From contig NC_009937.1 in NCBI RefSeq assembly GCF_000010525.1, forward strand, positions 935,501 through 999,500: a stretch of 64,000 nucleotides of DNA. Reading direction: 5' to 3'. This DNA is from Azorhizobium caulinodans ORS 571 (GTDB lineage Bacteria; Pseudomonadota; Alphaproteobacteria; Rhizobiales; Xanthobacteraceae). A model generated the notes under the pieces. It saw only the letters and a program-made list of their open reading frames with translations, was not told the origin of the DNA and made no database searches. The position numbers and the translations under genes were made by a program. Positions 16,788 to 24,464 of this stretch are shown in pieces. Numbering within the stretch: position 1 is the stretch's first letter; every line of letters starts with the position of its first letter.

Positions 16788-17184
16788 CCTGCACTGCGTG
16801 CCGCCAGAGCTTGTGGATCGCATGTGGCCGCTGGTGGGGCACTGGATCGAGGCGGCGGCGCGGCGGACGCGGGCCATGCACACGCCGACGGTCCGGGCGT
16901 CCCTGCAGGACCGGCAGGCGCTGCTGTGGGTGGCGCTGGCCGGCGGCGAGGTCATCGCCGCTGCCGTGACAGAGCTGGAAGTGGGCGACGATGGGCTCTC
17001 GTGCCGCATCGTGGCGGCCGGCGGCCGGGACGCCGGGGCGTGGGCGCCGCTGATCCATGGCATCGAGGATTTCGCCCGGGCCGAGGGCTGCGTGCGCGTC
17101 AGGTTTGAAGGCCGAACCGGCTGGCGCCGGTATCACCCAGATTACGCGGTCAAGCGCGTGGTGTTCGAGAAGGAGCTGGCCTGA
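16771..17184 (+). CDS. GNAT-like phage protein
   Basis: A 137-residue protein beginning at ATG 16771 within the end of the preceding gene. It has features of a GNAT-type fold: HWIEAAARRT, then VALAGGEVIAAAVTELEV, a central strand, and EDFARAEGCVRVRFEGRTGW near the C-terminus. Homologous genes occur at this spot in many short-tailed prophages. No acetylation target is known, and the canonical acetyl-CoA loop is not obvious, so it may be structural or an enzyme on a virion component. The last base overlaps the next ATG. Confidence 0.7.
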   Translation: MSPSADLHCVPPELVDRMWPLVGHWIEAAARRTRAMHTPTVRASLQDRQALLWVALAGGEVIAAAVTELEVGDDGLSCRIVAAGGRDAGAWAPLIHGIEDFARAEGCVRVRFEGRTGWRRYHPDYAVKRVVFEKELA

Positions 17185-18287
17185 TGGGCAAGAGCAGCAC
17201 CACGAAACAGACGTCGGAAACGAACCCGTGGGCACCGGCCACGCCATATCTGATGGACGTGCTCGGGAAGGCGGGCGGCCTGCTCAATCAAGACACCGGC
17301 GCCACGGCTGACCAGACGGCGGCGCTCTCTGGCATCAAGAGCAACGCCGGGCTGCTCGGTACCCAGGCGGGGAACTACAGCGATCTGATGTCCCGCCTCT
17401 ATTCCGGGGGTGGGTATGGGTCGACTGCCGGCCTGCTGAACAACAACTGGGCGAACATCTCCGGCGCGTTGGCGCCCATGACATCGGCCAGCTATTCGGA
17501 CCCGACGCAGAACCCGATCGTGCAGGCCTATGCCAAGCAGGCGGGGAACGACGCGCAGAACTCGGTCAACGGCATGTTCGCTGCCGCCGGCCGGGATCTT
17601 TCCGGGGCGCACGCTGGAGCGCTGGGGAAGGGCATCACCCAGGCCGAGGGCTCGGTCTACAACCAGGCGCAGCAGCAACTGGCGGGACAGCAGCTTGCCG
17701 GCCTCGGCCTTCTCAACTCGGCCGGGCTCGGCACGTCGAGCGCGCTGGAAGGCATCACCGGGGCGCAGAACCAGGCAGGGCTGTCGGCGGCGGGCCTGAA
17801 CGGCTCCCTCGCCACCATCCTGAACTCGCCCTACACGAACACGATCAACGCCGACCAGACGGCCTACAGCCTGCCGGTGCAGAACCTGGGCATGCTGGAG
17901 AACCTGATCCTGCCCATTGCCGGCGCCGGCGGCACGACGCAGAGCACGAGCACGCAGCCGCAGAGCCTGCTCAGCAACATCCTTGGCGGGGCGCTGGGGC
18001 TGGGAAGCCTGTTCTCGGCGCCCGCCGGGGGCACCAGTGCCATTGGTGGCCTATTGGCGCTCTCGGATCGCCGGGCCAAGGAAGACATTGCCCAGGTGGG
18101 CGAGCTGTTCGACGGGCAGCCGGTCTATCGCTTCCGCTACAAGGGCGCCCCCGAAACGCACATCGGCCTCATGGCGCAGGATGTCATGAAGGCGGTGCCC
18201 GAGGCGGTGGGCGACATGGGTGGTTTCCTGGGCGTCGATTATGGAGCCGCGACGGCGCGCGCGGCCGAGATGGGCGGGGTGCACTGA
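17184..18287 (+). CDS. Virion protein with C-terminal S74 chaperone-protease domain
   Basis: A 367-residue protein with a long Gly/Ala/Asn/Gln-rich body (residues 1-290) that resembles ejection or tail-associated proteins, then a peptidase S74 intramolecular chaperone domain (about 293-367). The S74 start LALSDRRAKEDI contains the Ser-Lys dyad (S294, K299), and HIGLMAQDVMKAVPEAV matches the family. S74 domains usually trimerise tail spikes and then cut themselves off. Here the domain is on an Ala/Gly-rich virion protein rather than on the spike, a recurrent but poorly understood arrangement. Confidence 0.8.
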   Translation: MGKSSTTKQTSETNPWAPATPYLMDVLGKAGGLLNQDTGATADQTAALSGIKSNAGLLGTQAGNYSDLMSRLYSGGGYGSTAGLLNNNWANISGALAPMTSASYSDPTQNPIVQAYAKQAGNDAQNSVNGMFAAAGRDLSGAHAGALGKGITQAEGSVYNQAQQQLAGQQLAGLGLLNSAGLGTSSALEGITGAQNQAGLSAAGLNGSLATILNSPYTNTINADQTAYSLPVQNLGMLENLILPIAGAGGTTQSTSTQPQSLLSNILGGALGLGSLFSAPAGGTSAIGGLLALSDRRAKEDIAQVGELFDGQPVYRFRYKGAPETHIGLMAQDVMKAVPEAVGDMGGFLGVDYGAATARAAEMGGVH

Positions 18288-18288
18288 G

Positions 18289-19569
18289 ATGGTCGGCCTG
18301 CTGGATCTCCTCACCGCGGCGCAGCCCTATCCCGGCGTCTCGGGCCCGGCCAATCTGGGCATGCTGATGAACGCCCCGCAGTGGTCGGGCGTGACGCAGT
18401 TCCCCGACCAGCCGAAACTGCCGGCGGCGGCGCAGCCCACATCCGCCCCGGCAGCGCCGATGTCCATTGCCCCGCCCATGAGCGCGCCGGCTGCCCCGGC
18501 AGACAGCGGCAACCCTCTGGCCGGGCTCAGCCAGTGGGCCGGCGACAATCGCTATCTGCTGATGGGGCTGGCCTCCGGACTTCTTGGCGCGCCGACGATC
18601 GGGCAGGGGCTGTCCCGCGGCTTCCAGAACGCCGCCCAGAACTCCCTGGCGGACGACGCGATCCGCCAGCGCGGCACGGCCCAGAAGCTGGCGGCGGTCC
18701 AGCAGAACCAGACGCTCCAGTGGCTTCAGGCGCAGGGCATGGACCCGCAGCAGGCAACGGTGCTGGCCGGGAACAAGGAAGCGCTGTCTGCCTTCCTGAA
18801 GTCGAAGACCGGCACCGGCGGCGAATATGGCCTGAACCCGATCTGGGGCACCGACGCCAACGGCAACCCGGCCCTGATCCAGTTGGGCAAGGACGGCAGT
18901 CCGATGCAGCCGAAGCTGCCGCAGGGCTTCAACATCGCCCGCGACCCGATCAAGGTGGACGCGGGGACGGAAACGGTCCTGCTCGATCCGCAGACGCGCC
19001 AGCCGATCGGCCGCATCTCTAAGAACGTGCAGGCGGAGGCTCAGCAGAAGGCGGTGGGGACGGCAACGGGTGAAGTGCAGGGGCAGGCGCAGGCCAACCT
19101 GCCCAACGTCCTCGCGACGGCCCAGCAAATCCAGAAGACCATTCAGGATGTGCGGAATGACCCGTACCGCGACCGCGGGACCGGCCTCTCGTCCATCTTC
19201 AATGTCATCCCGGCCACCGGCGGCTACGATTTCGCGCGCAAGGTCGACCAGCTAAAGGGGCAGGCGTTCCTCCAGGCGTTCCAGAGCCTGAAGGGAGGCG
19301 GCGCGATCACCGAAGTCGAAGGGCAGAAGGCGACGAACGCTCTCGCCCGGCTCGACACGGCGCAGTCCAAGGAAGCCTTCAACCAGGCGCTTTCGGACAT
19401 GGAAGAGGTCGTCAATGCGGGCGTGGAGCGGGCGAAGAAGCTGGCGGCCGGTGGCGCGCCCGCCGCGCCGGGAGCCCAGCCTTCCGCTCCTTCCGCTCCC
19501 GCCGCGCCGGCCAGCAGCTACTGGACCACGCTCGACAACGGCGTGAAGATCCGACCGAAGGTGCAGTGA
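18289..19569 (+). CDS. Probable DNA-ejection or internal virion protein
   Basis: A 426-residue Ala/Gln-rich protein with a Pro/Ala-rich N-terminal region (35-75), a hydrophobic stretch (RYLLMGLASGLLGAPTIGQGL, about 85-105), helical middle and C-terminal regions with Gln-rich coils (QKLAAVQQNQTLQWLQAQG) and an Ala/Pro linker near the end. P22 gp7, gp20 and gp16 are comparable helical ejection proteins encoded at this position. ATG 18289 starts one base after the preceding stop. Confidence 0.7.
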   Translation: MVGLLDLLTAAQPYPGVSGPANLGMLMNAPQWSGVTQFPDQPKLPAAAQPTSAPAAPMSIAPPMSAPAAPADSGNPLAGLSQWAGDNRYLLMGLASGLLGAPTIGQGLSRGFQNAAQNSLADDAIRQRGTAQKLAAVQQNQTLQWLQAQGMDPQQATVLAGNKEALSAFLKSKTGTGGEYGLNPIWGTDANGNPALIQLGKDGSPMQPKLPQGFNIARDPIKVDAGTETVLLDPQTRQPIGRISKNVQAEAQQKAVGTATGEVQGQAQANLPNVLATAQQIQKTIQDVRNDPYRDRGTGLSSIFNVIPATGGYDFARKVDQLKGQAFLQAFQSLKGGGAITEVEGQKATNALARLDTAQSKEAFNQALSDMEEVVNAGVERAKKLAAGGAPAAPGAQPSAPSAPAAPASSYWTTLDNGVKIRPKVQ

Positions 19570-19570
19570 G

Positions 19571-21556
19571 ATGCCAATCTTCGAGGTGCAGGCGCCTGAC
19601 GGGCGGTCGTTCGAGGTAGACGCCCCGGACATCAATGCCGCCGCTGCGGCGCTGAAGCAGTTCGGCGCGAAGCCTGCCGCCCCTGATCCGCGAGACAGCG
19701 TGATGGGGAAGATCGATGCCGCTGTGCGCGGCGCGGCGGACTTACTGTCAGGCGGCGTTGCGGACGAATTCGCGGCGGGCGCCGATGCGCTCTTCAACCC
19801 AGTGTTCGGGACCGGGCAGGACGGTGGCAGCTTTTCCGAGCGCTACGACAAGAACCTCGCTGCGCAACGGGGCATCGACAAGGCCGATGAGGAGAAGCGT
19901 GGCAGTTATCGTCTAGCCGGGCAGATCGCCGGCGGGATCGCAGGCGGAGCTGGCCTTGCCAAGTCGGGGCTGTCCGCTGCGGCCAATGCAGCGCAGGCGG
20001 GCGGGGGCATTTTCAAGGTCGCAGGCGGATCGGCGCTCGACGGCGCCGTCATGGGCGCGCTTCAGGGCTTCGGCAGCGGCGAGGGCGGCATCGGAAACCG
20101 GGCAGAGGGGGCCGGCTTGGGGCTCGCCGCAGGTGGTGCGTTGGGCGCGGCTCTGCCTTTTGCGATCAGTGGTGTGACGACGGCGGCCAAGCCTCTCGTG
20201 GCTCCGATCATGGCCCGGCTGCGGCCCCAGGAATATGCGGACGCCGCCGTTGCCGAAGCGCTGCGCCGCTCCGGTATGACCGCGGACAGCGTGGCTGGCG
20301 ACCTCGCGGCGGCCCGCGCAGCCGGGCAGGATGTCTACACGACGGCTGACGCCCTCGGGAACGCCGGCCAGCGGATGCTTTCGACGGCAGCACGGAACCC
20401 GCAGAACGAGCGCCAGGCGCTGGTGGACTTCCTCCAGTCCCGGCAGGCGGGGCAGGGGCGGCGTATCTCCGGCGCGCTGGCCGATGCTTTCGACGCCCCG
20501 GACACCGCCGCCCAGCGCGCGGCAACGCTGACTGGTGCCCGAGACGCGGCGGCTGATGTGAACTATGCGGCGGCACGCGAAGGCGCCTATGGCGTGGACG
20601 TGGGACCGGCGCTCGCCCGCATTGATGAGGTGCTCCAGCCTGGGCTGTCTCGCTTCGCCAGCACGACGGACCAGATCGCGCCGGACTCGGTCGAAGGGGC
20701 GCTGTCCCGCGCCCGCAGCCTGCTGACAGACGGGAAGTCGAACCTCACGGAGTTCTCAGCGGTTCTGCGCGCCAAGCAAGACATTGATGACATGATCGGC
20801 CGCGCGACGCGCTCCGGCGCCGGCAATCAGGCCCGGCTTCTGATGGGGGTGAAGCAGGAGCTGGAAGCGGCGTTGGAAAACGCGTCAGAGCCTTATGCGG
20901 CCGCGCGCAATGCCTTCCGGCAGGGGTCGCGCGAGATCGACGCTGTGGACGCCGGCCGCGTCGCTGCGCAGCGCGGGCGCTCTCAGGACACCATCCCAGC
21001 CTTCCAGGGGATGACATCCGGCGAGCAGGCGGCATTCCGCGCGGGCTACGCCGACCCGCTCATCGAGCAGGTGCAGTCGGCGGCCATCGGGGCGAACAAG
21101 GCTCGCCCCCTCATGAGCGACGCGACCGCTGCCGAGTTTCCGGCCTTCGCGGCGCCGGGCCGGGCCGACCAGCTCGGCCAGAGGCTGGCGCGCGAGGCGC
21201 GCATGTTCGAGACGAACCAGGCCGCGCTTGGGGGTTCCAAGACCGCTGACAATCTTGCGGATGCGGCGGACATGGCACGCTTCGACCCGAGCGTGATGAC
21301 CAATCTTCTGCGGGGGCGACCGGTCGAAGCGGCAATCTCGGCCCTGACCAAGGGCATGAACGAAGCCAAGGGTATGCCGCCGACGGTTCTGGAGCAGATC
21401 ACCCGCACGCTCATGGAAACGCGCCCGGACATGGCGAAGGAAATCCTCTCTCGCGCGTGGAGCGGGAAGGTGAAGGACCGCGTCACTCAGGGCTTGGCGA
21501 ACTCGATCCTTCTGAACGTGCTCACGGCCGGCGCCGGCCGCGCGGCGGCACCATGA
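19571..21556 (+). CDS. Large DNA-ejection protein
   Basis: A 661-residue, Ala-rich, helical protein. After a short N-terminal module (FEVQAPDGRSFEVDAPDINAA) come two glycine-zipper hydrophobic regions (about residues 115-160, AGQIAGGIAGGAGLAKSGL; and 175-210), then a long coiled helical body with no enzymatic motif. Size, membrane-active segments and position after the other ejection gene match P22 gp16-type proteins that enter the host envelope with the DNA. It starts one base after the upstream gene. Its last 35 bases overlap a convergent minus-strand gene. Confidence 0.7.
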   Translation: MPIFEVQAPDGRSFEVDAPDINAAAAALKQFGAKPAAPDPRDSVMGKIDAAVRGAADLLSGGVADEFAAGADALFNPVFGTGQDGGSFSERYDKNLAAQRGIDKADEEKRGSYRLAGQIAGGIAGGAGLAKSGLSAAANAAQAGGGIFKVAGGSALDGAVMGALQGFGSGEGGIGNRAEGAGLGLAAGGALGAALPFAISGVTTAAKPLVAPIMARLRPQEYADAAVAEALRRSGMTADSVAGDLAAARAAGQDVYTTADALGNAGQRMLSTAARNPQNERQALVDFLQSRQAGQGRRISGALADAFDAPDTAAQRAATLTGARDAAADVNYAAAREGAYGVDVGPALARIDEVLQPGLSRFASTTDQIAPDSVEGALSRARSLLTDGKSNLTEFSAVLRAKQDIDDMIGRATRSGAGNQARLLMGVKQELEAALENASEPYAAARNAFRQGSREIDAVDAGRVAAQRGRSQDTIPAFQGMTSGEQAAFRAGYADPLIEQVQSAAIGANKARPLMSDATAAEFPAFAAPGRADQLGQRLAREARMFETNQAALGGSKTADNLADAADMARFDPSVMTNLLRGRPVEAAISALTKGMNEAKGMPPTVLEQITRTLMETRPDMAKEILSRAWSGKVKDRVTQGLANSILLNVLTAGAGRAAAP

Positions 21557-21764
21557 AGTCCGGCAACTTCCCGCCGGTTATGTCCCCCGCCCAAGCGGCG
21601 AGGATGCACCCACTCATGAGGCCGAGGGCCACGCCCTGCCAATCCGGCGTGTGGAAGCTGAGATAGCTCAGCCAACCCAGCACAAGCATGCCCCAGGCAT
21701 AAGGCCAGATGACTGGCATCTTGGGCTTTCGCTCATCACTCATAGGAGGTTCATCAATGGACAT
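21522..21764 (-). CDS. Small two-segment membrane protein (accessory gene)
   Basis: An 80-residue protein with two predicted membrane helices: VIWPYAWGMLVLGWLSYLSF (about 17-36) and VALGLMSGCILAAWAGDITG (about 43-62), ending in a basic tail. It lies on the minus strand amid late genes, downstream of the Cas2-like gene, and may share its transcript. Family unknown; size and topology would fit a superinfection or immunity-type accessory protein, or a holin-like protein. ATG 21764 is chosen; ATG 21743 and ATG 21800 are alternatives. A plus-strand frame starting at 21757 behind a perfect AGGAGG is a competing reading. Confidence 0.55.
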   Translation of the reverse strand: MSIDEPPMSDERKPKMPVIWPYAWGMLVLGWLSYLSFHTPDWQGVALGLMSGCILAAWAGDITGGKLPDFMVPPRGRRRP

Positions 21765-21892
21765 CTCGGCGAATGTACCTCGGTGGAAGACGCAAATCAT
21801 CCACCGCGTGGCGTGCCTTGTGGGCGTCCTCGTTAAAATTGATGGCCTTCCCTACGGCCGACCATCGTTTGAACAGAGGTCAAGCTCGGGTC

Positions 21893-22168
21893 TCACGAGT
21901 GGATATTCCGCCGAAGCCACTCTGGCGACCCGGGCTGCGTCAGAGCAGTCGCCCAATACGCCCCCTGTTTTAATTCGATAACGAGAAGGCCGTCGTCGCC
22001 ATCCATGTGGGCTCGCAGGATATCCCGTACTGCTGATGCAGGACCGCGTAGCTCGGCAAGCCAGACAGACTCGAGCGCACGGACGCAGCCCCAATCTCGT
22101 AACTGCTTCAGGAGACTCGTGTAATCGCGCTGACGCCGCAGATCATAGCTTACTATAAAATGAGCCAT
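21893..22168 (-). CDS. Cas2-like ferredoxin-fold protein (accessory gene)
   Basis: A 91-residue protein whose N-terminal strand FIVSYDLR followed by a helix (YTSLLKQLRDWGCVRALESVWLAEL) and later DDGLLVIELK resembles the Cas2/VapD ferredoxin fold. No cas1, other cas gene or CRISPR repeat is visible nearby, so it is not part of an adaptive immune locus here. Orphan Cas2-like proteins of this type occur on phages and plasmids, and some relatives are nucleases. It is on the minus strand within the plus-strand late operon, so it is likely expressed from its own promoter. ATG 22168 is preferred; ATG 22192 is possible. Confidence 0.65.
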   Translation of the reverse strand: MAHFIVSYDLRRQRDYTSLLKQLRDWGCVRALESVWLAELRGPASAVRDILRAHMDGDDGLLVIELKQGAYWATALTQPGSPEWLRRNIHS

Positions 22169-22270
22169 CGTCGTCTCGCCCGTAATCAACATGATGACGT
22201 TATTCGACTCCGTAGAAGAGTCTAGGACGTCCGCGAATTTCTCGACCGCCCAACATCGCAGGAACATGCC

Positions 22271-23068
22271 ATGGCCGACCCGTCCATCATCGACGAGGTG
22301 CGCCGCCGTGCGCAGGCGGCTGGCCTGCCGCCGGGCGTCGTCGAGGCGATCGTCGCGCAGGAGAGCGGCTTCAACCCCACAACCCGGCCGATCGGCAAGG
22401 ACGGGCGCCCGCTGTCTTCGGCCACGGGCCTGTTCCAGATGCTGGACAGCGACCGGAAGCAGTACGGCCTGCCTGCCAACGCACCCATCTCCCAGCAGAT
22501 CGACGCCGGCATTCGGAAGACGCAGGACAACTGGAACGTCGCACGCGGCGCGCTGGGGCGCGACCCCACGCCGGCCGAGCTCTATGCGGTCCATTACCAG
22601 GGCGTCGGCGCCGGGCCTGCGCTGCTGCGCGCCGACCCGAACGCTGGGTTCCGCGACACGCTGAACGCCTATCGGGCGGGCTGGGGCGACAAGGTGGTTA
22701 GCGCCAATCCGTGGCTGGGCCAGATCAACACGGTGGGCGATTTTCTGAATTGGTCGGCCGGCAAGATCAATCCGAAGGTCGCGCAGTATGGCGGGCCGGC
22801 GCCGGGCGGCCCGCCAGCAGCCCAGACCGCCGCCGTGCCGCCGCAGGCCCCATCTCAGGCGGCCTTGGCCGCTCCCGGCAGCGCGCCGGCCGCAGACCCC
22901 GCCGCCACGGCCCTCAGCTCGCTTGCAAGCCTTCAGCGCGTGTTCGGCTCGCTCGCGCCCCAGCAGCAGCCCGCGCCCGCGCCGATGCAGGCCCAGCGCC
23001 CGCAGATCGACCTCCAGCGCGTCGCCGCCGCGATCCAGGCGGCCCAGCAGCCGCTTTCCAACCTCTGA
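22271..23068 (+). CDS. Virion-associated lytic transglycosylase
   Basis: A 265-residue protein with an SLT-type lysozyme-like domain (residues 5-145): the catalytic Glu in VAQESGFNP (residue about 31), the motif SATGLFQML and YAVHYQGVGAGPALL. A Pro/Ala/Gln-rich tail follows from residue 170. Such enzymes are carried in the virion and open peptidoglycan locally for DNA ejection. It lies between the ejection proteins and the tail fibre, which supports a virion role rather than host lysis. Confidence 0.85.
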   Translation: MADPSIIDEVRRRAQAAGLPPGVVEAIVAQESGFNPTTRPIGKDGRPLSSATGLFQMLDSDRKQYGLPANAPISQQIDAGIRKTQDNWNVARGALGRDPTPAELYAVHYQGVGAGPALLRADPNAGFRDTLNAYRAGWGDKVVSANPWLGQINTVGDFLNWSAGKINPKVAQYGGPAPGGPPAAQTAAVPPQAPSQAALAAPGSAPAADPAATALSSLASLQRVFGSLAPQQQPAPAPMQAQRPQIDLQRVAAAIQAAQQPLSNL

Positions 23069-23075
23069 GGACGCC

Positions 23076-24128
23076 ATGGGCTTCTGGAAATGGTCCAAGA
23101 CCCCCGCCGCTAACGCTGCCATTGATCCGCCCATCAACTGGGCGGAGGGGCAGCTCGCCAGCACGGTAAACGACAGCGCGCGGGCGATGATGGCCGCGCT
23201 GGCGGCCTATCGCGACGACAACGGCGGGGCGCTGGCCGCCACGGTGGCAACCGCCGACGGCAACGGACATGCGACGGCCTATGCGGTCACCACCAACCAA
23301 GGACTGACATCTGGCAGCGTCCCGAACGGCTTCACCCTGACGGTCTCCGCGGCAGCGACGAACGCCGCCGCCGCAACGCTCACGGTCGATGGTCAGGCCG
23401 GACCGATCATGGCGGATGGGTTTTCGGTGCCCTTCGGCGCGCTGCGCAAGGGCTCCCGCTTCTCGGTGTCGTGGGATGATCCCTGGTGGCGGCTCGTCCA
23501 TCCTCTGGGGGCCGTCGTGGGCGACGAGAAAGTCGTCTTTTCGCCCTCGGCGCCGTCCGGCTGGCTTGCTGCCAACGGGCTCTATATCGGCCCCACCGGC
23601 TCCGTGGCGGATGGGTTCGCCGGGCCCGAGGCATTCGACCTGTTCGTCTATCTCTGGCCCCGCACCGTTCTGACGGTGACTGGCGGGCGTGGGGCAAGCG
23701 CGCTCGCGGACTGGACCGCGAACAAGGCGCTGGCGCTCCCCGACATGCGCGGCGCGGTCTGGGTTGGCCGCGACAGCATGGGCTCGTTCGACACCGGGCG
23801 CCTCATCTCGGGGGCATTCCCCTCCGGCCGCGACACCGTGGGCACCAGCGGAGGCGCGGCGCAGATCACACTCGGGATCGGGCAAATCCCCGCGCACAAG
23901 CACAACGTGTCGCTCTCCGCCGCCCCCGACCATACGCACTCCTACACGCGCCCGCAGGCCGGTGCTGGCACCGTTCTCGCGACCGGAACGAACGCTGGCG
24001 GCACCGCCGATGTGACGGGCCCGGCGGGCGGCCATACCCACCCCGTGACTGAGGATACGGTCGGCGGCGGCGGCGCCCACGACAATATCCAGTATTCGAG
24101 CATCCGCACGTTCTGCATCAAGCTGTGA
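23076..24128 (+). CDS. Tail fibre with collar-type C-terminal domain
   Basis: A 350-residue protein. The N-terminus (GFWKWSKTPAANAAIDPPINWAEGQ) looks like a virion-attachment module common to this phage type; a beta-rich shaft follows. From about residue 185 there is a phage tail-collar domain: a WLAANG segment, LPDMRGAVWVGRD (about 222-234), and the His-rich metal-binding turns PAHKHNVSL, DHTHSY and GGHTHPVTED. Such His pairs coordinate metal in receptor-binding fibres. ATG 23076 has GAGGA upstream and follows the transglycosylase stop by 7 bases. Confidence 0.8.
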   Translation: MGFWKWSKTPAANAAIDPPINWAEGQLASTVNDSARAMMAALAAYRDDNGGALAATVATADGNGHATAYAVTTNQGLTSGSVPNGFTLTVSAAATNAAAATLTVDGQAGPIMADGFSVPFGALRKGSRFSVSWDDPWWRLVHPLGAVVGDEKVVFSPSAPSGWLAANGLYIGPTGSVADGFAGPEAFDLFVYLWPRTVLTVTGGRGASALADWTANKALALPDMRGAVWVGRDSMGSFDTGRLISGAFPSGRDTVGTSGGAAQITLGIGQIPAHKHNVSLSAAPDHTHSYTRPQAGAGTVLATGTNAGGTADVTGPAGGHTHPVTEDTVGGGGAHDNIQYSSIRTFCIKL

Positions 24129-24137
24129 GGTTGTGTC

Positions 24138-24464
24138 ATGGCCGCTCGGCATGATTTCGATATCTGGCGCGGTAATAACCAGCCTGCGGTGAAGTTTATC
24201 TTCCCATTCGATATCGCATCCAGTTCTTTCATTCTTCGCCTGACAATCGACGAAACGACATATTCCTATTCGTCTGACGATGGCGAGCTTTTGATCGAAG
24301 AGACGGATAACTCTGTCGTGTGGCCCTACACGATCGCAATCTCGCGCGAAATCCCGCTGGGCAAGAACACCCAATATGAGCTGGAACGCCGCGTCTCCGG
24401 CGGAGAGCAGCGCACCTACCTCTACGGCTACATCACGGGGCGCGGAGGCCTGAACGATGACTGA
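24138..24464 (+). CDS. Small tail/baseplate-type protein
   Basis: A 108-residue, beta-rich, acidic protein (FDIWRGNNQPAVKFIFPFDI ... YELERRVSGGEQRTYLYGYITG). The pattern of an N-terminal domain preceding fibre or spike genes is often seen in phage baseplate or upper-fibre adaptors, but I cannot name the family. It has GAGG before ATG 24138, and its stop overlaps the ATG of the spike gene, so the two are translated together and may form one complex. Confidence 0.65.
   Translation: MAARHDFDIWRGNNQPAVKFIFPFDIASSSFILRLTIDETTYSYSSDDGELLIEETDNSVVWPYTIAISREIPLGKNTQYELERRVSGGEQRTYLYGYITGRGGLNDD

Noticed and set aside
21757-21981. Plus-strand frame with a perfect AGGAGG seven bases before its ATG
   Set aside because: The product has no recognisable features, it overlaps the Cas2-like gene antisense, and the AGGAGG is the complement of codons in the minus-strand membrane protein. 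It remains a possible alternative.
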